A program made the position numbers and the translations under genes. Below the pieces are notes generated by a model. It had not been told where the DNA came from. It was given only the letters and a program-made list of their open reading frames with translations, and made no database searches. Below, in pieces: positions 9,227-19,390 of a stretch of 64,000 nt of DNA. Numbering within the stretch: position 1 is the stretch's first letter; every line of letters starts with the position of its first letter. Origin of the DNA: Komagataeibacter sucrofermentans DSM 15973 (lineage in GTDB: Bacteria > Pseudomonadota > Alphaproteobacteria > Acetobacterales > Acetobacteraceae); the NCBI RefSeq assembly GCF_040581405.1, contig NZ_CP137157.1:2788001-2852000 (forward strand), in the 5' to 3' direction.

Positions 9227-10114
9227 TCAGCCCGCGTTGCGGCTGGCCCATTCGGCCCGGCCATCGTTATCAAGCTGGCGGAATTCCTCATCGCTCAGTT
9301 CGATCGCGGCGGCAGCGGCGTTATCGGCCACATGCCCGGGACTGGACGTGCCGGGAATGGGCAGCATGACCGGTGAGCGGCGCAACAGCCACGCCAGCGC
9401 GATCTGGCCGGGCTGCACGCCTTTCTCGCCCGCAAGGCGCGTGAGCACGGTATCGCCCTTGGTCAGCCCGCCCGCCGCAAGCGGTGCCCACGGGATGAAG
9501 CCGATATTCTCGCGCGTGCAGTAATCGAGCACGTCCTCCGAATAGCGGTTGACGAGGTTGAAGCGGTTCTGCACCGTCGCGACCGGGAAATACAGCCGCG
9601 CGCGCTCGATCATTTCCACCGTCACTTCCGACAGGCCAACATGACGGATCAGCCCCTGCGCGCGCATGGCGGCGATGGCCTCGAACTGCTGTTCGGGCGT
9701 GCAGTCCGCCCCCACGCGGTGCAACTGCCACAGGTCGATGCGCGCGACACCGAGCCTGCGCATGCTCATCAGCACGCACTGGCGCAGGTAATCGGGGTTG
9801 CCCACCGGCTTCCATATATCCGGCCCGTGGCGCGTATGGCCGCCCTTGGTGGCAATGAGCATGCCCTCATAGGGGTGCAGCGCCTCGCGGATCAGGTTCT
9901 CGCTCACCTCGGGGCCATAGGCATCGGCGGTATCGACAAGATTGATGCCCAGCTCGGGCAGGCGCTTCAGCGTGGCAAGGGCCTTGGCGCGATCGGCAGG
10001 CTCCCCCCATATGCCCGGCCCGGTAATGCGCATGGCCCCAAAGCCGAGCCGTGTAACCTCGATATCGCCCCCGATCATGCAAGACCCGGACTGGCGTGCA
10101 TCAGGCGTGAACAT
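9227..10114 (-). CDS. Aldo/keto reductase family oxidoreductase
   Basis: 295 residues, a single TIM-barrel NAD(P)H-dependent reductase. The catalytic tetrad is visible: Asp and Tyr in [12 protein letters not shown], Lys in LIATKGG and His in WQLHRVG. The C-terminal cofactor-binding segment reads [15 protein letters not shown]. Substrate is unknown; relatives reduce a wide range of aldehydes and ketones. It stands alone between the PBP1A gene and hrcA, all on the minus strand. The 111-base gap to hrcA holds a GC-rich hairpin (GCACGCCCGC near 10136-10164). Confidence 0.93.
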   Translation of the reverse strand: MFTPDARQSGSCMIGGDIEVTRLGFGAMRITGPGIWGEPADRAKALATLKRLPELGINLVDTADAYGPEVSENLIREALHPYEGMLIATKGGHTRHGPDIWKPVGNPDYLRQCVLMSMRRLGVARIDLWQLHRVGADCTPEQQFEAIAAMRAQGLIRHVGLSEVTVEMIERARLYFPVATVQNRFNLVNRYSEDVLDYCTRENIGFIPWAPLAAGGLTKGDTVLTRLAGEKGVQPGQIALAWLLRRSPVMLPIPGTSSPGHVADNAAAAAIELSDEEFRQLDNDGRAEWASRNAG

Positions 10115-10225
10115 GGCTTTCTCCCTGCTTGATGGGCACGCCCGCGCCAGTATGGCGGGCGTGCGGTTGCTGCCTGCCCACCATAAGGGCGCCCTGCGGG
10201 CACGGTTGCATGCCCATGCGGCAGC

Positions 10226-11299
10226 TCAGCCCAGCAGGCGGCCGATCACGCGCGCGGTGTAGTCCACTACAGGAATGATGCGGCCGTAATTGATGCGGGT
10301 CGGCCCGATCACGCCAATCGCGCCCACGATGCGGTTGCTGTCGGTGCGCGCGGGGGCCACCACGACCGACATGCCCGCCATGCCGAACAGCCCGCTTTCG
10401 GCCCCGATGAAGATGCGCACCCCTTCTGATTCACGCGCAAGGTCGAGCAGGCGCAGCATGGTCTCCTGTGTTTCCAGCCGCTCGAACAGCATCTGGATGG
10501 TGGTCAGGCGCTCGATCTCGGTCACATCGGCCAGCAGGCGGCCCTGCCCGCGGATGAAGAGCGTGCCGCCGCGTTCCTCGGCATCGCTCCATGTGGCAAG
10601 GCCACTGGCCACCACGCCCGCCGTGAGGTGGTCGAGTTCGTTGCGGTTGGCGGTCATGTCGGTGCTGACCGTCTCCCGCAGGCGATCGAGCGTCTGGCCT
10701 GACAGGTGGGCGTTGAGGTAATTGCCTGCCTCGACCAGCGCCGAGGGCGGCAGGCCGGGCGGTGTTTCGATCACGCGGTTTTCCACCTGCCCGTCCGCGC
10801 TGACCAGAATGACCAGCGCGCGCCCCGGGCCAAGGGCCACGAATTCGATATGCTTGATGGTGCTCGAATCGCTCTTGGGCGCCATGACCAGCCCCGCCGC
10901 CGAGGACAGGCCCGAGAGCATGGAGGATGCCTGCGCCAGCATGTCCTCCAGTGAGCGGCCCTTCACATCGAGCGTGCCCGCAATGCTTTCGCGCTCCTCC
11001 TCGCTCAGGCTGCCAAACTGCAGCAGGCCATCGACAAACAGCCGCACCCCCTTCTCGGTAGGCAGGCGGCCCGCCGAGGCATGGGGCGAGAACAGCAGCC
11101 CCGCATCGGTCAGGTCGGCCATGACGTTGCGAATCGTGGCAGGCGAGAGCGAAAGCGGCAGGCGCTGCGACAGGGTGCGCGAGCCCATCGGCTCGCCCGT
11201 TTCCACATACTGTTCCACGATCTCGCGCAGGATCGCGGCGGAACGCGCATCAAGCCCGGACAGAAGGGCCGGCTGCGATACCGGTGATCGGGTTTCCAT
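10226..11299 (-). CDS. hrcA: Heat-inducible transcription repressor HrcA
   Basis: 357 residues. HrcA represses chaperone operons by binding CIRCE operators and needs GroEL for activity. The N-terminal winged helix contains AILREIVEQYVETGEPMGSR and ATIRNVMADL, followed by the linker SAGRLPTEKG. The C-terminal GAF-like region ends GPTRINYGRIIPVVDYTA. The start is set at the ATG at 11299, seven bases after AAAGGAGG; the open frame continues upstream but would run into the divergent rph promoter. No grpE follows. I found no CIRCE sequence in the window. Confidence 0.95.
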   Translation of the reverse strand: METRSPVSQPALLSGLDARSAAILREIVEQYVETGEPMGSRTLSQRLPLSLSPATIRNVMADLTDAGLLFSPHASAGRLPTEKGVRLFVDGLLQFGSLSEEERESIAGTLDVKGRSLEDMLAQASSMLSGLSSAAGLVMAPKSDSSTIKHIEFVALGPGRALVILVSADGQVENRVIETPPGLPPSALVEAGNYLNAHLSGQTLDRLRETVSTDMTANRNELDHLTAGVVASGLATWSDAEERGGTLFIRGQGRLLADVTEIERLTTIQMLFERLETQETMLRLLDLARESEGVRIFIGAESGLFGMAGMSVVVAPARTDSNRIVGAIGVIGPTRINYGRIIPVVDYTARVIGRLLG

Positions 11300-11432
11300 C
11301 GCCATGCCTCCTTTGCACGTCATCATCCGCCAGCCCCCATTATAACAGATCCCACCCGTCCCTGCCCACGCGGGACTGGAAATAGGGGCGGATTGCGCGC
11401 TATGCCGCCCCCTCACCTTGCGGAGTTGCCCC

Positions 11433-12161
11433 ATGCGCCCATCCGGCCGCGCCCCCGACGCGCTGCGTCCCGTCTTCATCCAGACCGGCTTTGCCCGCCA
11501 TGCGGAAGGCTCCGCCCTGATCCGCATGGGCGGCACCGAGGTGCTGTGCGCGGCCAGCGTCGAGCCGCGCGTGCCCTCCTTCCTGCGCGGCAAGGGGCAG
11601 GGCTGGGTCACGGCGGAATACGGCATGCTGCCCCGCGCCACCCATAACCGTGGCCCGCGCGAGGCGGCGCGCGGCAAGCAGAGCGGCCGTACGCTCGAAA
11701 TCCAGCGTCTGATCGCCCGCGCGCTGCGCGCCGTGGTGGACCTCAAGGCCCTGGGCGAGATCTCGATCACGGTGGATTGCGACGTGCTGAACGCCGATGG
11801 GGGCACACGCTGTGCGGCCATTACCGGCGCATGGATCGCGCTGCGCCTGGCGCTGGAAAAACTGGTGCGTGAGGGCACGCTGCCTGCCGTGCCGCTCAAG
11901 GGGCAGGTCGCGGCCATATCCTGCGGGCTGACCGAGACAGGCGCCGTGCTCGACCTTGACTATGCCGAGGACAGCAATGCCAGCGCCGACGCAAACTTCG
12001 TGCTGACCGCTGATGGCGGCATTGTGGAAATTCAGGGCACGGCGGAAAAAGATCCTTTTACCGAGGCGCAGTTCAACACGCTCATGCGCCTTGCCCGCAC
12101 CGGCACCGCCGAACTGTTCCATATCCAGACCGTAACCGTGAACGAGGCGCTCGCATCATGA
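11433..12161 (+). CDS. rph: Ribonuclease PH
   Basis: 242 residues. A phosphate-dependent 3'-5' exoribonuclease that trims tRNA 3' ends. Family segments include [14 protein letters not shown] at the start, the RNA-binding [19 protein letters not shown], and the phosphate/catalytic [19 protein letters not shown] lies upstream of the chosen ATG. It overlaps rdgB by four bases (ATGA), so the two are translationally coupled; rph-rdgB (often followed by hemW) is a common alphaproteobacterial arrangement. Confidence 0.97.
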   Translation: MRPSGRAPDALRPVFIQTGFARHAEGSALIRMGGTEVLCAASVEPRVPSFLRGKGQGWVTAEYGMLPRATHNRGPREAARGKQSGRTLEIQRLIARALRAVVDLKALGEISITVDCDVLNADGGTRCAAITGAWIALRLALEKLVREGTLPAVPLKGQVAAISCGLTETGAVLDLDYAEDSNASADANFVLTADGGIVEIQGTAEKDPFTEAQFNTLMRLARTGTAELFHIQTVTVNEALAS

Positions 12162-12772
12162 CCATCCCTCACCTCAACCGTGGCGACACGCTGGTGCTGG
12201 CCACGCATAACAAGGGCAAGATTGCCGAATTCGCCGCCCTGCTGGGGGGGTATGGCATCCGCGTCATCTCCGCAGGCGACCTGTCGCTGCCTGAGCCTGA
12301 CGAGACGGCGGACAGCTTCGCGGGCAATGCCGCCATCAAGGCTGTCGCTGCGGCCAAGGCGGCCAACCTGCCCGCACTGGCCGATGATTCGGGCTTCTGT
12401 GTCGCGGCCCTTGATGGCGCGCCCGGCATTTTCTCGGCCCGCTGGGCTGGCCCCACCAAGGACTACCCCGACGCCATGCGCCGCATCCATGAACAGATGG
12501 GCGACAACCCTGATCGCAGCGCATGGTTCATTTCCGTGCTGTGCCTGGCCTGGCCCGATGGCCGCACCGAAACCTTCGAGGGCCGGATTGATGGCCACGT
12601 CATCTGGCCGCCACATGGCACCAACGGCCATGGCTACGATCCGCTTTTTGCCCCCGGCACCGGCACGCGCAGCTTTGCCGACATGAGTGATGCCGAAAAG
12701 AACGCCATCAGCCACCGCGGCCTGGCCTTCGCACTGTTCAGCGAGGCATGCCTGCCAAAGACAGAAGGATAA
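12158..12772 (+). CDS. rdgB: RdgB/HAM1 XTP/dITP diphosphatase
   Basis: 204 residues. It hydrolyses dITP, dXTP and ITP to monophosphates, keeping deaminated purines out of DNA. Visible motifs are the N-terminal [28 protein letters not shown], the metal site [22 protein letters not shown] (shown in two parts in the family signature) and the C-terminal ISHRGLAF. It is coupled to rph. Its TAA stop lies inside the first bases of repeat copy 2, showing how tightly that element abuts the gene. Confidence 0.96.
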   Translation: MTIPHLNRGDTLVLATHNKGKIAEFAALLGGYGIRVISAGDLSLPEPDETADSFAGNAAIKAVAAAKAANLPALADDSGFCVAALDGAPGIFSARWAGPTKDYPDAMRRIHEQMGDNPDRSAWFISVLCLAWPDGRTETFEGRIDGHVIWPPHGTNGHGYDPLFAPGTGTRSFADMSDAEKNAISHRGLAFALFSEACLPKTEG

Positions 12773-12850
12773 AAGTTTTTAGGTGCTGCCTTTTTTCAGA
12801 AAGGCAGCATTCTTTTCGAAGCTTTTTGAAAAAAGCTTCACCAAAAACTT
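12771..12850 (+). repeat. Three-stem palindromic repeat, copy 2
   Basis: A full-length copy of about 80 bp. The outer arms AAAAGTTTTTAGGTG and CACCAAAAACTT pair. Hairpin 1 is CTGCCTTTTTTCAGAAAGGCAG. Hairpin 2 is GAAGCTTTTT/AAAAAGCTTC. It begins within the rdgB stop codon. Confidence 0.92.
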
Positions 12851-12858
12851 CTTTATTG

Positions 12859-12894
12859 AAAAAGGCCGGTCCCTCGCGGGCACCGGCCTTTTTG
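12859..12894. terminator. Bidirectional rho-independent terminator
   Basis: The stem AAAAAGGCCGGTCCC... pairs with ...GCACCGGCCTTTTTG. It has A-run and T-run flanks that serve both strands. It lies between the convergent rdgB and the nitronate monooxygenase-like gene. Confidence 0.88.
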
Positions 12895-12911
12895 TCGTGA
12901 TCCGATCAGGC

Positions 12912-14336
12912 TCAGCGCCCGGTCATGATCCGCTCGAGCAGTTGCGCCACGGTCGGCACAAAGCCGTTGGCATAGAACGGGTCGGTCGCGAACCGCCACG
13001 CATTGGTGCCACCGAACATGAGGTTGTGGTCGATCACCTCAGCCTGGTCAGGCCCGTGGGCGTGAGCTGCATCCTGAAGGGTTTTCTGGATGCAGTAGGA
13101 ACGCGGGTCCGCCTTGTGCCCGTTGGAATAGGCAGGCGGCTTCTGCGACCAGTTGGAAAAGCGGCACTCCGACAGGCAGCCCATGCAGGCCCCCTGATCG
13201 GCCAGGATTTCACGCGCGCGCCCGGGCGAGACGAACACCAGCGTGTTGTCCGGCGTGCGCATGGCCTCGGTGTGGCCTTCTTCCATCCACAGATGGGCGC
13301 GCTGCCCATCAGCGGGGGTAACAAAAACCTGCCGCCCGCGCGCGCCAATGGCGAGCGCCATGGTGTGCTCGCCAAGGGCTTCGGGCGAGAACGGGATCTG
13401 CCGCTCCGAGCGCCCGCGCAACTCGCGCAGGAAGCTGTTGTTGACGGCGGAAGAATAGAAACCCGTGGGCGAGAAGCGGTTGAGGAACACATCCCCCTTC
13501 TTCAGCGTCAGCAGGCGATCTTTCCATGCCTGCGGAATCGGGCTCTCCTGCGTGAGCAGCGGGCGGGTGCCGAACTGGAACACGATCGGCCCGAGTTCGG
13601 GGTTGTCGATCCAGTCCTGCCATTCCTCCAGCCACCACACGCCACCGGCCATGATGATGGGGGTGTCGTCCAGCCCGAAGGCGCGCATCTGCTTGCGCAG
13701 CGCCAGCACGCGGGGGAACGGATCTTCCGGCGCCAGCGGGTTCTCGGTATTGGACAGGCCATTATGCCCGCCCGCCCGCCAGGGGTCTTCATACACGACC
13801 GCGCCCAGCAGCTCGGCGGTCTTGTGATACGACCGCCGCCACAGGGCGTTGAACGCGCGCGCGGACGAGACGATGGGGTAGTAATGGATGCCGAATTTCG
13901 CCGCGATGTCTGACAGGCGGTACGGCATGCCCGCGCCACAGGTCAGGCCCTGGATCAGGCCCGGAGCCCCTTCGAGCACGCCATTGATGACCTGTTCCGC
14001 CCCGCCCATTTCCCACAGGATATTGGCGTGGATACGGCCCTTGCCACCGGCGATCTCATGCGCGATGCGGGCCTGGGCGATGCCGCCGCGAATGGCGTAA
14101 TCAACCAGTTCCTCATGGCGCTCGCGCCGGGTCTTGCCGTGATAGATCTGCGGCACGATGTTGCCGTCCGCATCATAGGAATCGGCGTTCACGATCGAGA
14201 CCGTGCCCGCCCCCCCGGCTGCCGCCCAGTGCCCGGCGGAAACGCCGGTCGAGATCGAGACGCCCTTCCCCCCCTCGACCAGGGGCAGAATATCCGTCCC
14301 GCCCATACGGATCGCATTGATCGGCTTCATCACCAT
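12912..14336 (-). CDS. Nitronate monooxygenase-family FMN-dependent oxidoreductase
   Basis: 474 residues, a TIM-barrel flavoprotein of the 2-nitropropane dioxygenase/NMO superfamily, longer than typical NMO (about 320-380). The N-terminal GGKGVSISTGVSAGHWAAAGG, the glycine-rich GLTCGAGMP and IIMAGGVWWLEEW fit the FMN phosphate-binding strands. The C-terminal extension carries a cysteine cluster (CMGCLSECRFS) and a further Cys in SYCIQKTL, which could bind metal. The substrate cannot be assigned. It lies 86 bases after pnp on the same strand, with a hairpin between. Confidence 0.85.
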   Translation of the reverse strand: MVMKPINAIRMGGTDILPLVEGGKGVSISTGVSAGHWAAAGGAGTVSIVNADSYDADGNIVPQIYHGKTRRERHEELVDYAIRGGIAQARIAHEIAGGKGRIHANILWEMGGAEQVINGVLEGAPGLIQGLTCGAGMPYRLSDIAAKFGIHYYPIVSSARAFNALWRRSYHKTAELLGAVVYEDPWRAGGHNGLSNTENPLAPEDPFPRVLALRKQMRAFGLDDTPIIMAGGVWWLEEWQDWIDNPELGPIVFQFGTRPLLTQESPIPQAWKDRLLTLKKGDVFLNRFSPTGFYSSAVNNSFLRELRGRSERQIPFSPEALGEHTMALAIGARGRQVFVTPADGQRAHLWMEEGHTEAMRTPDNTLVFVSPGRAREILADQGACMGCLSECRFSNWSQKPPAYSNGHKADPRSYCIQKTLQDAAHAHGPDQAEVIDHNLMFGGTNAWRFATDPFYANGFVPTVAQLLERIMTGR

Positions 14337-14353
14337 TCCATCGTCATGTGTCT

Positions 14354-14398
14354 ACCCGGCCACGGGGGCGCCATGCAGGCGCACCCTCATGGCCGGGC
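14354..14398 (-). terminator. GC-rich hairpin after pnp
   Basis: A long imperfect stem CCCGGCCACGGGGGCGCC pairs with GGCGCACCCTCATGGCCGGG. It lacks a T-run, so it may act as an mRNA 3'-stabilising or rho-dependent element rather than a strong intrinsic terminator. Confidence 0.4.
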
Positions 14399-14422
14399 TG
14401 TCTGTAGGCCGGAACCGCGCGC

Positions 14423-16561
14423 TTAGCGTGCGGCGGGAGCACGGCCGGGCTTGGCGCCCACGGTCTCGGCAATGTCGGCACCGGTCTCCTGATCAACCAC
14501 GCGCATGGACAGCTTCACCTTGCCGCGGTCATCAAAGCCCAGAACCTTCACCTTCACTTCATCGCCCTGCTTGACCACGTCCGTCGTCTTGGAGACCCGG
14601 CCCTGTGCCAGCTCGGAGATGTGCACCAGACCATCACGCGGGCCGAGGAAGTTGACGAACGCCCCGAAATCGGCGGTCTTGACCACCTTGCCGTTGTAGA
14701 TGTGGCCCACTTCGGGTTCAGCCACGATGCCACGGATCCGCTCGATGGCCTTCTCGGCCTGATCGTCGGAGGACGCGGCGATCATGATCGTGCCGTCATC
14801 GTTGATATCGATCTTCGCACCCGAATATTCAACGATCTCACGAATGACTTTACCGCCCTGGCCGATCACATCACGGATCTTTTCCTTCGGCACGGAGATC
14901 GTGGTGATCTTCGGCGCGGAGGAGGAGACATCCGTGCGGCCCTCGGTCAGCGCCTTGGCCATCTCGCCCAGGATGTGCATGCGGCCATTGCGGGCCTGAC
15001 CCAGCGCGATCTTCATGATCTCGGGGGTGATGGACGTGATCTTGATGTCCATCTGCAACGCGGTCACGCCCTGCTCGGTGCCCGCGACCTTGAAGTCCAT
15101 GTCGCCAAGGTGATCTTCATCGCCAAGGATGTCGGACAGAACCGCGAAGTCCTCGTCTTCCTTGATGAGGCCCATGGCGATACCGGCCACCGGACGCTTG
15201 AGCGGCACGCCCGCATCCATCAGCGCCAGCGACGTGCCGCACACGGTCGCCATGGAGGACGAGCCGTTGCTTTCCGTGATCTCGGACACAACGCGCATGG
15301 TGTACGGGAAGGTGTCCTTGCCCGGCAGCAGCGGGTGGATGGCGCGCCATGCCAGCTTGCCATGGCCGATTTCACGACGGCCCGGCGAGCCCATGCGCCC
15401 GCACTCACCCACCGAGAACGGGGGGAAGTTGTAGTGCAGCATGAAGTTGTTGCGGTACTCGCCTTCCAGCGCGTCCACGATCTGCTCGTCCTGGCCGGTG
15501 CCAAGGGTCGCGACCACAAGGGCCTGCGTCTCGCCACGGGTGAACAGGGCGGAGCCATGCGCGCGCGGCAGGATGCCGACTTCGGACACGATCGGGCGGA
15601 TCGTCTCGAGGTCGCGGCCATCAATGCGGTAGCCGGTGTCGAGCACCTCGGTGCGCACCACGTCGGCCTCAAGATCCTTGATCATCGGCTTGGCGGCATC
15701 GGCCTCGGCCTCGCCGATCTTGGCAAGGATCGCCTCACGGGCGGCGGCGACCTTCTTGTAACGCACCTGCTTGGCGCGTTCCTTGTAGGCCTCGGCGATC
15801 AGGGCGCGACCGGCCTTGTCCACCTTCTTGCGCAGCTTGATTTCCTCTGCCGTCGGCTCGGCCAGGTCCCACGGGGCCTTGGCGGCATCTTCGGCGAGGT
15901 CGATGATCAGGTCGATCACCGGCTGGAAGGCTTCGTGGCCAAACGTCACGGCGCCGAGCATCACGTCCTCGGACAGCTCGACCGCCTCGGACTCGACCAT
16001 CAGCACGCCTTCGGCGGTGCCGGCCACGACCAGGTCAAGCGCGCTGTCCTTGAGCTGCGAGATGGTCGGGTTGAGCACGTATTCGCCGTTGGCGTAGCCC
16101 ACGCGGGCCGCACCCACCGGGCCAAAGAACGGAATGCCTGACAGCGTGAGTGCTGCCGAGCAGCCGATCAGCGCCACGACGGCGGGATCGTTTTCCATGT
16201 CGTGGCTGAGCACGGTGGCCACGACCTGAACTTCATTGCGGAAGTTCTCGGGGAAGAGCGGGCGCAGCGGGCGGTCGATCAGGCGCGAGTTCAGCACCTC
16301 GGCCTCGCTCGGGCGGCCTTCACGCTTGAAGAAGCCACCGGGGATCTTGCCCGCCGCGTAGGCTTTTTCCTGGTAGTTGACCGTAAGCGGGAAGAAGTCC
16401 TGCCCCGGCTTGACGCTTTTGGCGCCAACGGCCGTGCACAGCACCACCGTGTCGCCATAGGTTACGACCACCGCGCCATCGGCCTGGCGGGCGACCTTGC
16501 CCGTTTCCAGAACCAGCGGGCGACCGCCCCATTCCATTTCCTTGCGAAAATAATTGAACAT
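14423..16561 (-). CDS. pnp: Polynucleotide phosphorylase
   Basis: 712 residues. A phosphorolytic 3'-5' exoribonuclease and a core of RNA decay. It has two RNase PH-like domains (first starts [22 protein letters not shown], split here by family convention; second contains [18 protein letters not shown]), an alpha-helical linker, a KH domain ([15 protein letters not shown]) and a C-terminal S1 domain ([18 protein letters not shown]). It ends in a short Ala/Pro tail. It is the last gene of truB-rpsO-pnp and is separated from rpsO by 304 bases with a strong hairpin. Confidence 0.98.
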   Translation of the reverse strand: MFNYFRKEMEWGGRPLVLETGKVARQADGAVVVTYGDTVVLCTAVGAKSVKPGQDFFPLTVNYQEKAYAAGKIPGGFFKREGRPSEAEVLNSRLIDRPLRPLFPENFRNEVQVVATVLSHDMENDPAVVALIGCSAALTLSGIPFFGPVGAARVGYANGEYVLNPTISQLKDSALDLVVAGTAEGVLMVESEAVELSEDVMLGAVTFGHEAFQPVIDLIIDLAEDAAKAPWDLAEPTAEEIKLRKKVDKAGRALIAEAYKERAKQVRYKKVAAAREAILAKIGEAEADAAKPMIKDLEADVVRTEVLDTGYRIDGRDLETIRPIVSEVGILPRAHGSALFTRGETQALVVATLGTGQDEQIVDALEGEYRNNFMLHYNFPPFSVGECGRMGSPGRREIGHGKLAWRAIHPLLPGKDTFPYTMRVVSEITESNGSSSMATVCGTSLALMDAGVPLKRPVAGIAMGLIKEDEDFAVLSDILGDEDHLGDMDFKVAGTEQGVTALQMDIKITSITPEIMKIALGQARNGRMHILGEMAKALTEGRTDVSSSAPKITTISVPKEKIRDVIGQGGKVIREIVEYSGAKIDINDDGTIMIAASSDDQAEKAIERIRGIVAEPEVGHIYNGKVVKTADFGAFVNFLGPRDGLVHISELAQGRVSKTTDVVKQGDEVKVKVLGFDDRGKVKLSMRVVDQETGADIAETVGAKPGRAPAAR

Positions 16562-16865
16562 CCAGACAAACCCTGTCCGTTGACTGCCGCAATGCAGGCG
16601 GGCCGGACATTGGAACGTATGATGGCAGCGCCTCGGACGGCATGGAGCGATGGCGGCACATACCGCCAGAACACCATGTGGCCTGAAACGCTGCGATCCG
16701 GTCCGGACATCTCCGCCGTGGCGTCGGCAGCGTGTTGGCGGCGCCCGTCAGGGGCGCCTGAAAAAATGCGGCCCCGCGGGGCATGGCCATGCCTGCGCAT
16801 GCGCCATGCCCGCATGGGCCACGCGGGAGGCGGGCATTATGCCTGCCCTCCCGCATGGTCGCAAA
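16562..16865 (-). other. rpsO-pnp intergenic spacer with hairpin
   Basis: 304 bases without a gene. Just after the rpsO stop there is a hairpin, GCGGGAGGCGGGCA paired with TGCCTGCCCTCCCGC (16823-16854). Further palindromic GCATGGCC/GGCATGCC segments lie near 16769-16820. In E. coli the equivalent spacer carries an rpsO terminator and the RNase III-cleaved pnp leader. A similar role here is inference. Confidence 0.5.
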
Positions 16866-17135
16866 TCAGCGACGCAGGCCGAGGCGCTTGATCAGCGTTT
16901 CGTAACGGGCCACGTCCTTGCGCTTGACGTAGTCAAGCAGGCGGCGGCGGCGGCCAACCAGCATCAGCAGGCCACGGCGGGAATGGAAATCCTTCGCGTG
17001 GGTCTTGAGGTGGTCGGTCAGGTTCACGATCCGCTCGGTCAGCAGGGCAACCTGCACTTCCGGCGAGCCGGTATCGGTTGCAGCGTTGCGGTATTCACCA
17101 ATAAGCGCCGTGCGGCGTTCGGCAGTAATCGACAT
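16866..17135 (-). CDS. rpsO: Small ribosomal subunit protein uS15
   Basis: 89 residues, the usual length. S15 binds 16S rRNA early in 30S assembly and contacts helices 20-22. Family segments are [37 protein letters not shown] and DYVKRKD. The start MSITAERR is chosen because it matches the family and has GGAGA five bases upstream; an ATG one codon earlier is possible. It lies 24 bases after truB. Confidence 0.97.
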   Translation of the reverse strand: MSITAERRTALIGEYRNAATDTGSPEVQVALLTERIVNLTDHLKTHAKDFHSRRGLLMLVGRRRRLLDYVKRKDVARYETLIKRLGLRR

Positions 17136-17159
17136 CATTCTCTCCATTGATCATTCGGT

Positions 17160-18080
17160 TCACAGCATGCGCACTGATCGCAGCACGCCGCCTTCAGGGC
17201 GGCACAGCCCGACCACGCGCGCCCCGTCCATCGCACGCACGACCCCGCTACGGGGGTCGGTGTGCGCGGGCATCCGGCCTGCCAGCTGCTCCAGGTCAAT
17301 CACCTGGCCAAATGACAGGGCATCCGCTTCCTCACGGGTCAGGGCCAGCGCCGGGATGTCGGCCAGCGCGGTCGCGACCGGAAGAAGCAGATCCGGTGGG
17401 GCAGGCGCGTTGTCGGCGCTTGCGACAATTTTGTCCAGCGGAATCGCATGGGATTCATCAAATGGCCCCACGTTCAGCCGCCGCAGCGCCGCCACATGCC
17501 CCACCGTGCCGCAGGCCAGCGCAATGTCACGCGCAAGCGCGCGCATGTACACGCCCTTGCCCGATTCCACCTCGAACACCGCCGTATCGGCATCGGGCCG
17601 GGCGATCAGCTCGAAACGGTCGATACGCGCGGGCCTTGGCGCGAGTTCGGGGGCGTTGCCCGCGCGCGCCATGTCATAGGAGCGCTGCCCCCCCACCTTG
17701 AGCGCCGAGAACACCGGCGGCACCTGCATGATCTCGCCGCGGAAAGCGGCCAGGGCGGCCTCGAACGCGGCATTGTCGGGCCGCACGTCCGATGTGGCGG
17801 TGACCGCACCCTCGGCATCATCACTATCGCGCGCCTCGCCGATGCGCAGGGTGAAGTGGTAGCGCTTGGTGCCATCCATGATGTAGGGCACCGTCTTGGT
17901 GGCCTTGCCAAAGGCGATGGGCAGCAGGCCGGTGGCCAGCGGGTCGAGCGTGCCGCCATGGCCCGCCTTGGCGGCATCGAACAGGTAGCGCGCGCGGCCC
18001 ACCACCTGCGTGGAGGTCATGCCCAGGGGCTTGTCGATGATCAGCCAGCCGTCAAGCGGGCGGCCACGTTTGCGTCGCAT
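17160..18080 (-). CDS. truB: tRNA pseudouridine(55) synthase TruB
   Basis: 306 residues. It converts U55 in the T-loop of tRNAs to pseudouridine. Motifs are WLIIDKPLGMTS, the catalytic GHGGTLDPLATGLLPIA (Asp in GTLDPLA) and GKGVYMRALARDIA. The C-terminal extension ends in a PUA-like tail. It heads a truB-rpsO-pnp cluster, while its usual upstream partner rbfA is separated by an oppositely oriented MCE gene. Confidence 0.97.
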   Translation of the reverse strand: MRRKRGRPLDGWLIIDKPLGMTSTQVVGRARYLFDAAKAGHGGTLDPLATGLLPIAFGKATKTVPYIMDGTKRYHFTLRIGEARDSDDAEGAVTATSDVRPDNAAFEAALAAFRGEIMQVPPVFSALKVGGQRSYDMARAGNAPELAPRPARIDRFELIARPDADTAVFEVESGKGVYMRALARDIALACGTVGHVAALRRLNVGPFDESHAIPLDKIVASADNAPAPPDLLLPVATALADIPALALTREEADALSFGQVIDLEQLAGRMPAHTDPRSGVVRAMDGARVVGLCRPEGGVLRSVRML

Positions 18081-18334
18081 TGCACGGCACCTTGCATGGA
18101 ATTGGGGAGTGCCGTGCGTTTAGACGAGGCACGCATGCACTTCAATGCCCCATTCCGCCACAGGGGCTGGCCGCCTGCGCCACACATGTTAAAAGGACAG
18201 GCGGGCACATGCCTGCCATCCCTCCAGGCTGCTTGGCCAGCGGGGCATGGAGTGCCATCTTGCAGCAAAACGGATGCATGGATAACCGTGTGCCACAGTA
18301 TTTTTCATTCCGCGTCTAGGGAGACCTGAACACC

Positions 18335-19306
18335 ATGGCTGAACGGCAGACCACGGTCGGTGCATTTGTGTTGGGTGGAGCCCTGCTTGGTGTGACGGCC
18401 ATAGCGCTGTTCGGACAGTTTCATCCCTTTTCGCCCACCAACCGCGCCGTGGTGGTTTTTGACAACCCGATCAACGGGCTGGGCGTGGGCGCGCCGGTCA
18501 CGTTCGATGGCGTGCAGGTCGGCCATGTGGAGCACATCGCCGTTCAGTTCGATCCGCAGACCCATCAGGCCTATATTCCGGTTACGGTGGAGCTTGAGGC
18601 CAATGGCGCGCGCATGGCGGGCTCGCATGGCCGCGCACTCGATGCCAACGAACTGCCCAAGCTGATTGAAAACGGGCTGCGCGCCGAGCTGCACATGCAG
18701 AGCTTCGTGACCGGGCAGGAAGAAATCGACCTGACCTTCGACCCCGGCATCCCTGCCCACCTGCATCCCGGGCTGAGCCCGCTGATCGAGATCCCGACCC
18801 GCGAATCGGAAATGCAGAAGCTGACCGATGCCCTGACGGCCCTGCCGCTCAAGAACATCGCCAACAATGCCGATACCATGCTGGTGAGCATCCGCACCCT
18901 GGCCGACAAGCTCGACAAGGACCTGCCGCCGCTGGTGGATAGCGTGCGCACCACATCCGACCATACGCGCGTGACCGTGGATACCGCGACCGACACCATT
19001 CGCGACCTCGACAAGCACCTCGACACCACGCTGGCCTCCATCGACCATCTGGCCGATACCGGCACCGCCCAGCTTGATGCGCGTGGCAGCGAACTGCACA
19101 CGCTGCTGGTCAACTCCAACGATACGGTAACCGAGGCGCGCGGCGCGCTGGCGGGGCTGCATGACATTACCGCCCCGAGTTCGGCTGACCGATCCAATAT
19201 CGATTCGTCGCTGCGTGACCTTGCCGCTGCTGCTGCCGCCCTGCGCGGGTTTGCAACCGACGTGGAGCGCAACCCCCAGCTTCTGCTCATGGGGCGGCGC
19301 AACTGA
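18335..19306 (+). CDS. MlaD/MCE-family lipid-transport substrate-binding protein
   Basis: 323 residues. One N-terminal membrane anchor (VGAFVLGGALLGVTAIALFG) is followed by a single MCE domain (about residues 36-120: VVVFDNPINGLGVGAPVTF, DGVQVGHVEHI) and a long helical C-terminal half that ends RNPQLLLMGRR. MCE proteins form periplasmic hexamers that carry phospholipids between membranes, normally with MlaE/MlaF permease-ATPase partners. No partner gene is adjacent. It is transcribed against the flanking translation operons. GGGAG lies 11 bases before the ATG. Confidence 0.85.
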   Translation: MAERQTTVGAFVLGGALLGVTAIALFGQFHPFSPTNRAVVVFDNPINGLGVGAPVTFDGVQVGHVEHIAVQFDPQTHQAYIPVTVELEANGARMAGSHGRALDANELPKLIENGLRAELHMQSFVTGQEEIDLTFDPGIPAHLHPGLSPLIEIPTRESEMQKLTDALTALPLKNIANNADTMLVSIRTLADKLDKDLPPLVDSVRTTSDHTRVTVDTATDTIRDLDKHLDTTLASIDHLADTGTAQLDARGSELHTLLVNSNDTVTEARGALAGLHDITAPSSADRSNIDSSLRDLAAAAAALRGFATDVERNPQLLLMGRRN

Positions 19307-19330
19307 CCGGGCGTTCACCCGCCACGATAT

Positions 19331-19370
19331 AAAAAAGGCCGGTGGAGCAATGCTCCACCGGCCTTTTTTA
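19331..19370. terminator. Bidirectional rho-independent terminator
   Basis: A 15-bp perfect stem AAAAAGGCCGGTGGAGCA pairs with TGCTCCACCGGCCTTTTT. It sits between the convergent MCE gene and rbfA and is flanked by A- and T-runs for both directions. Confidence 0.92.
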
Positions 19371-19390
19371 TGAACTGGCTTTTCAGGAAT

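Noticed and set aside
11300-11432. CIRCE operator expected near hrcA
   Set aside because: I looked for the TTAGCACTC / GAGTGCTAA inverted repeat here and around other genes and did not find it; hrcA is probably not self-regulated through CIRCE in this window.
11300-11917. N-terminal extension of hrcA
   Set aside because: The longer frame runs across the divergent rph promoter and 5' coding region; the ATG at 11299 has an ideal ribosome-binding site and matches the family start.
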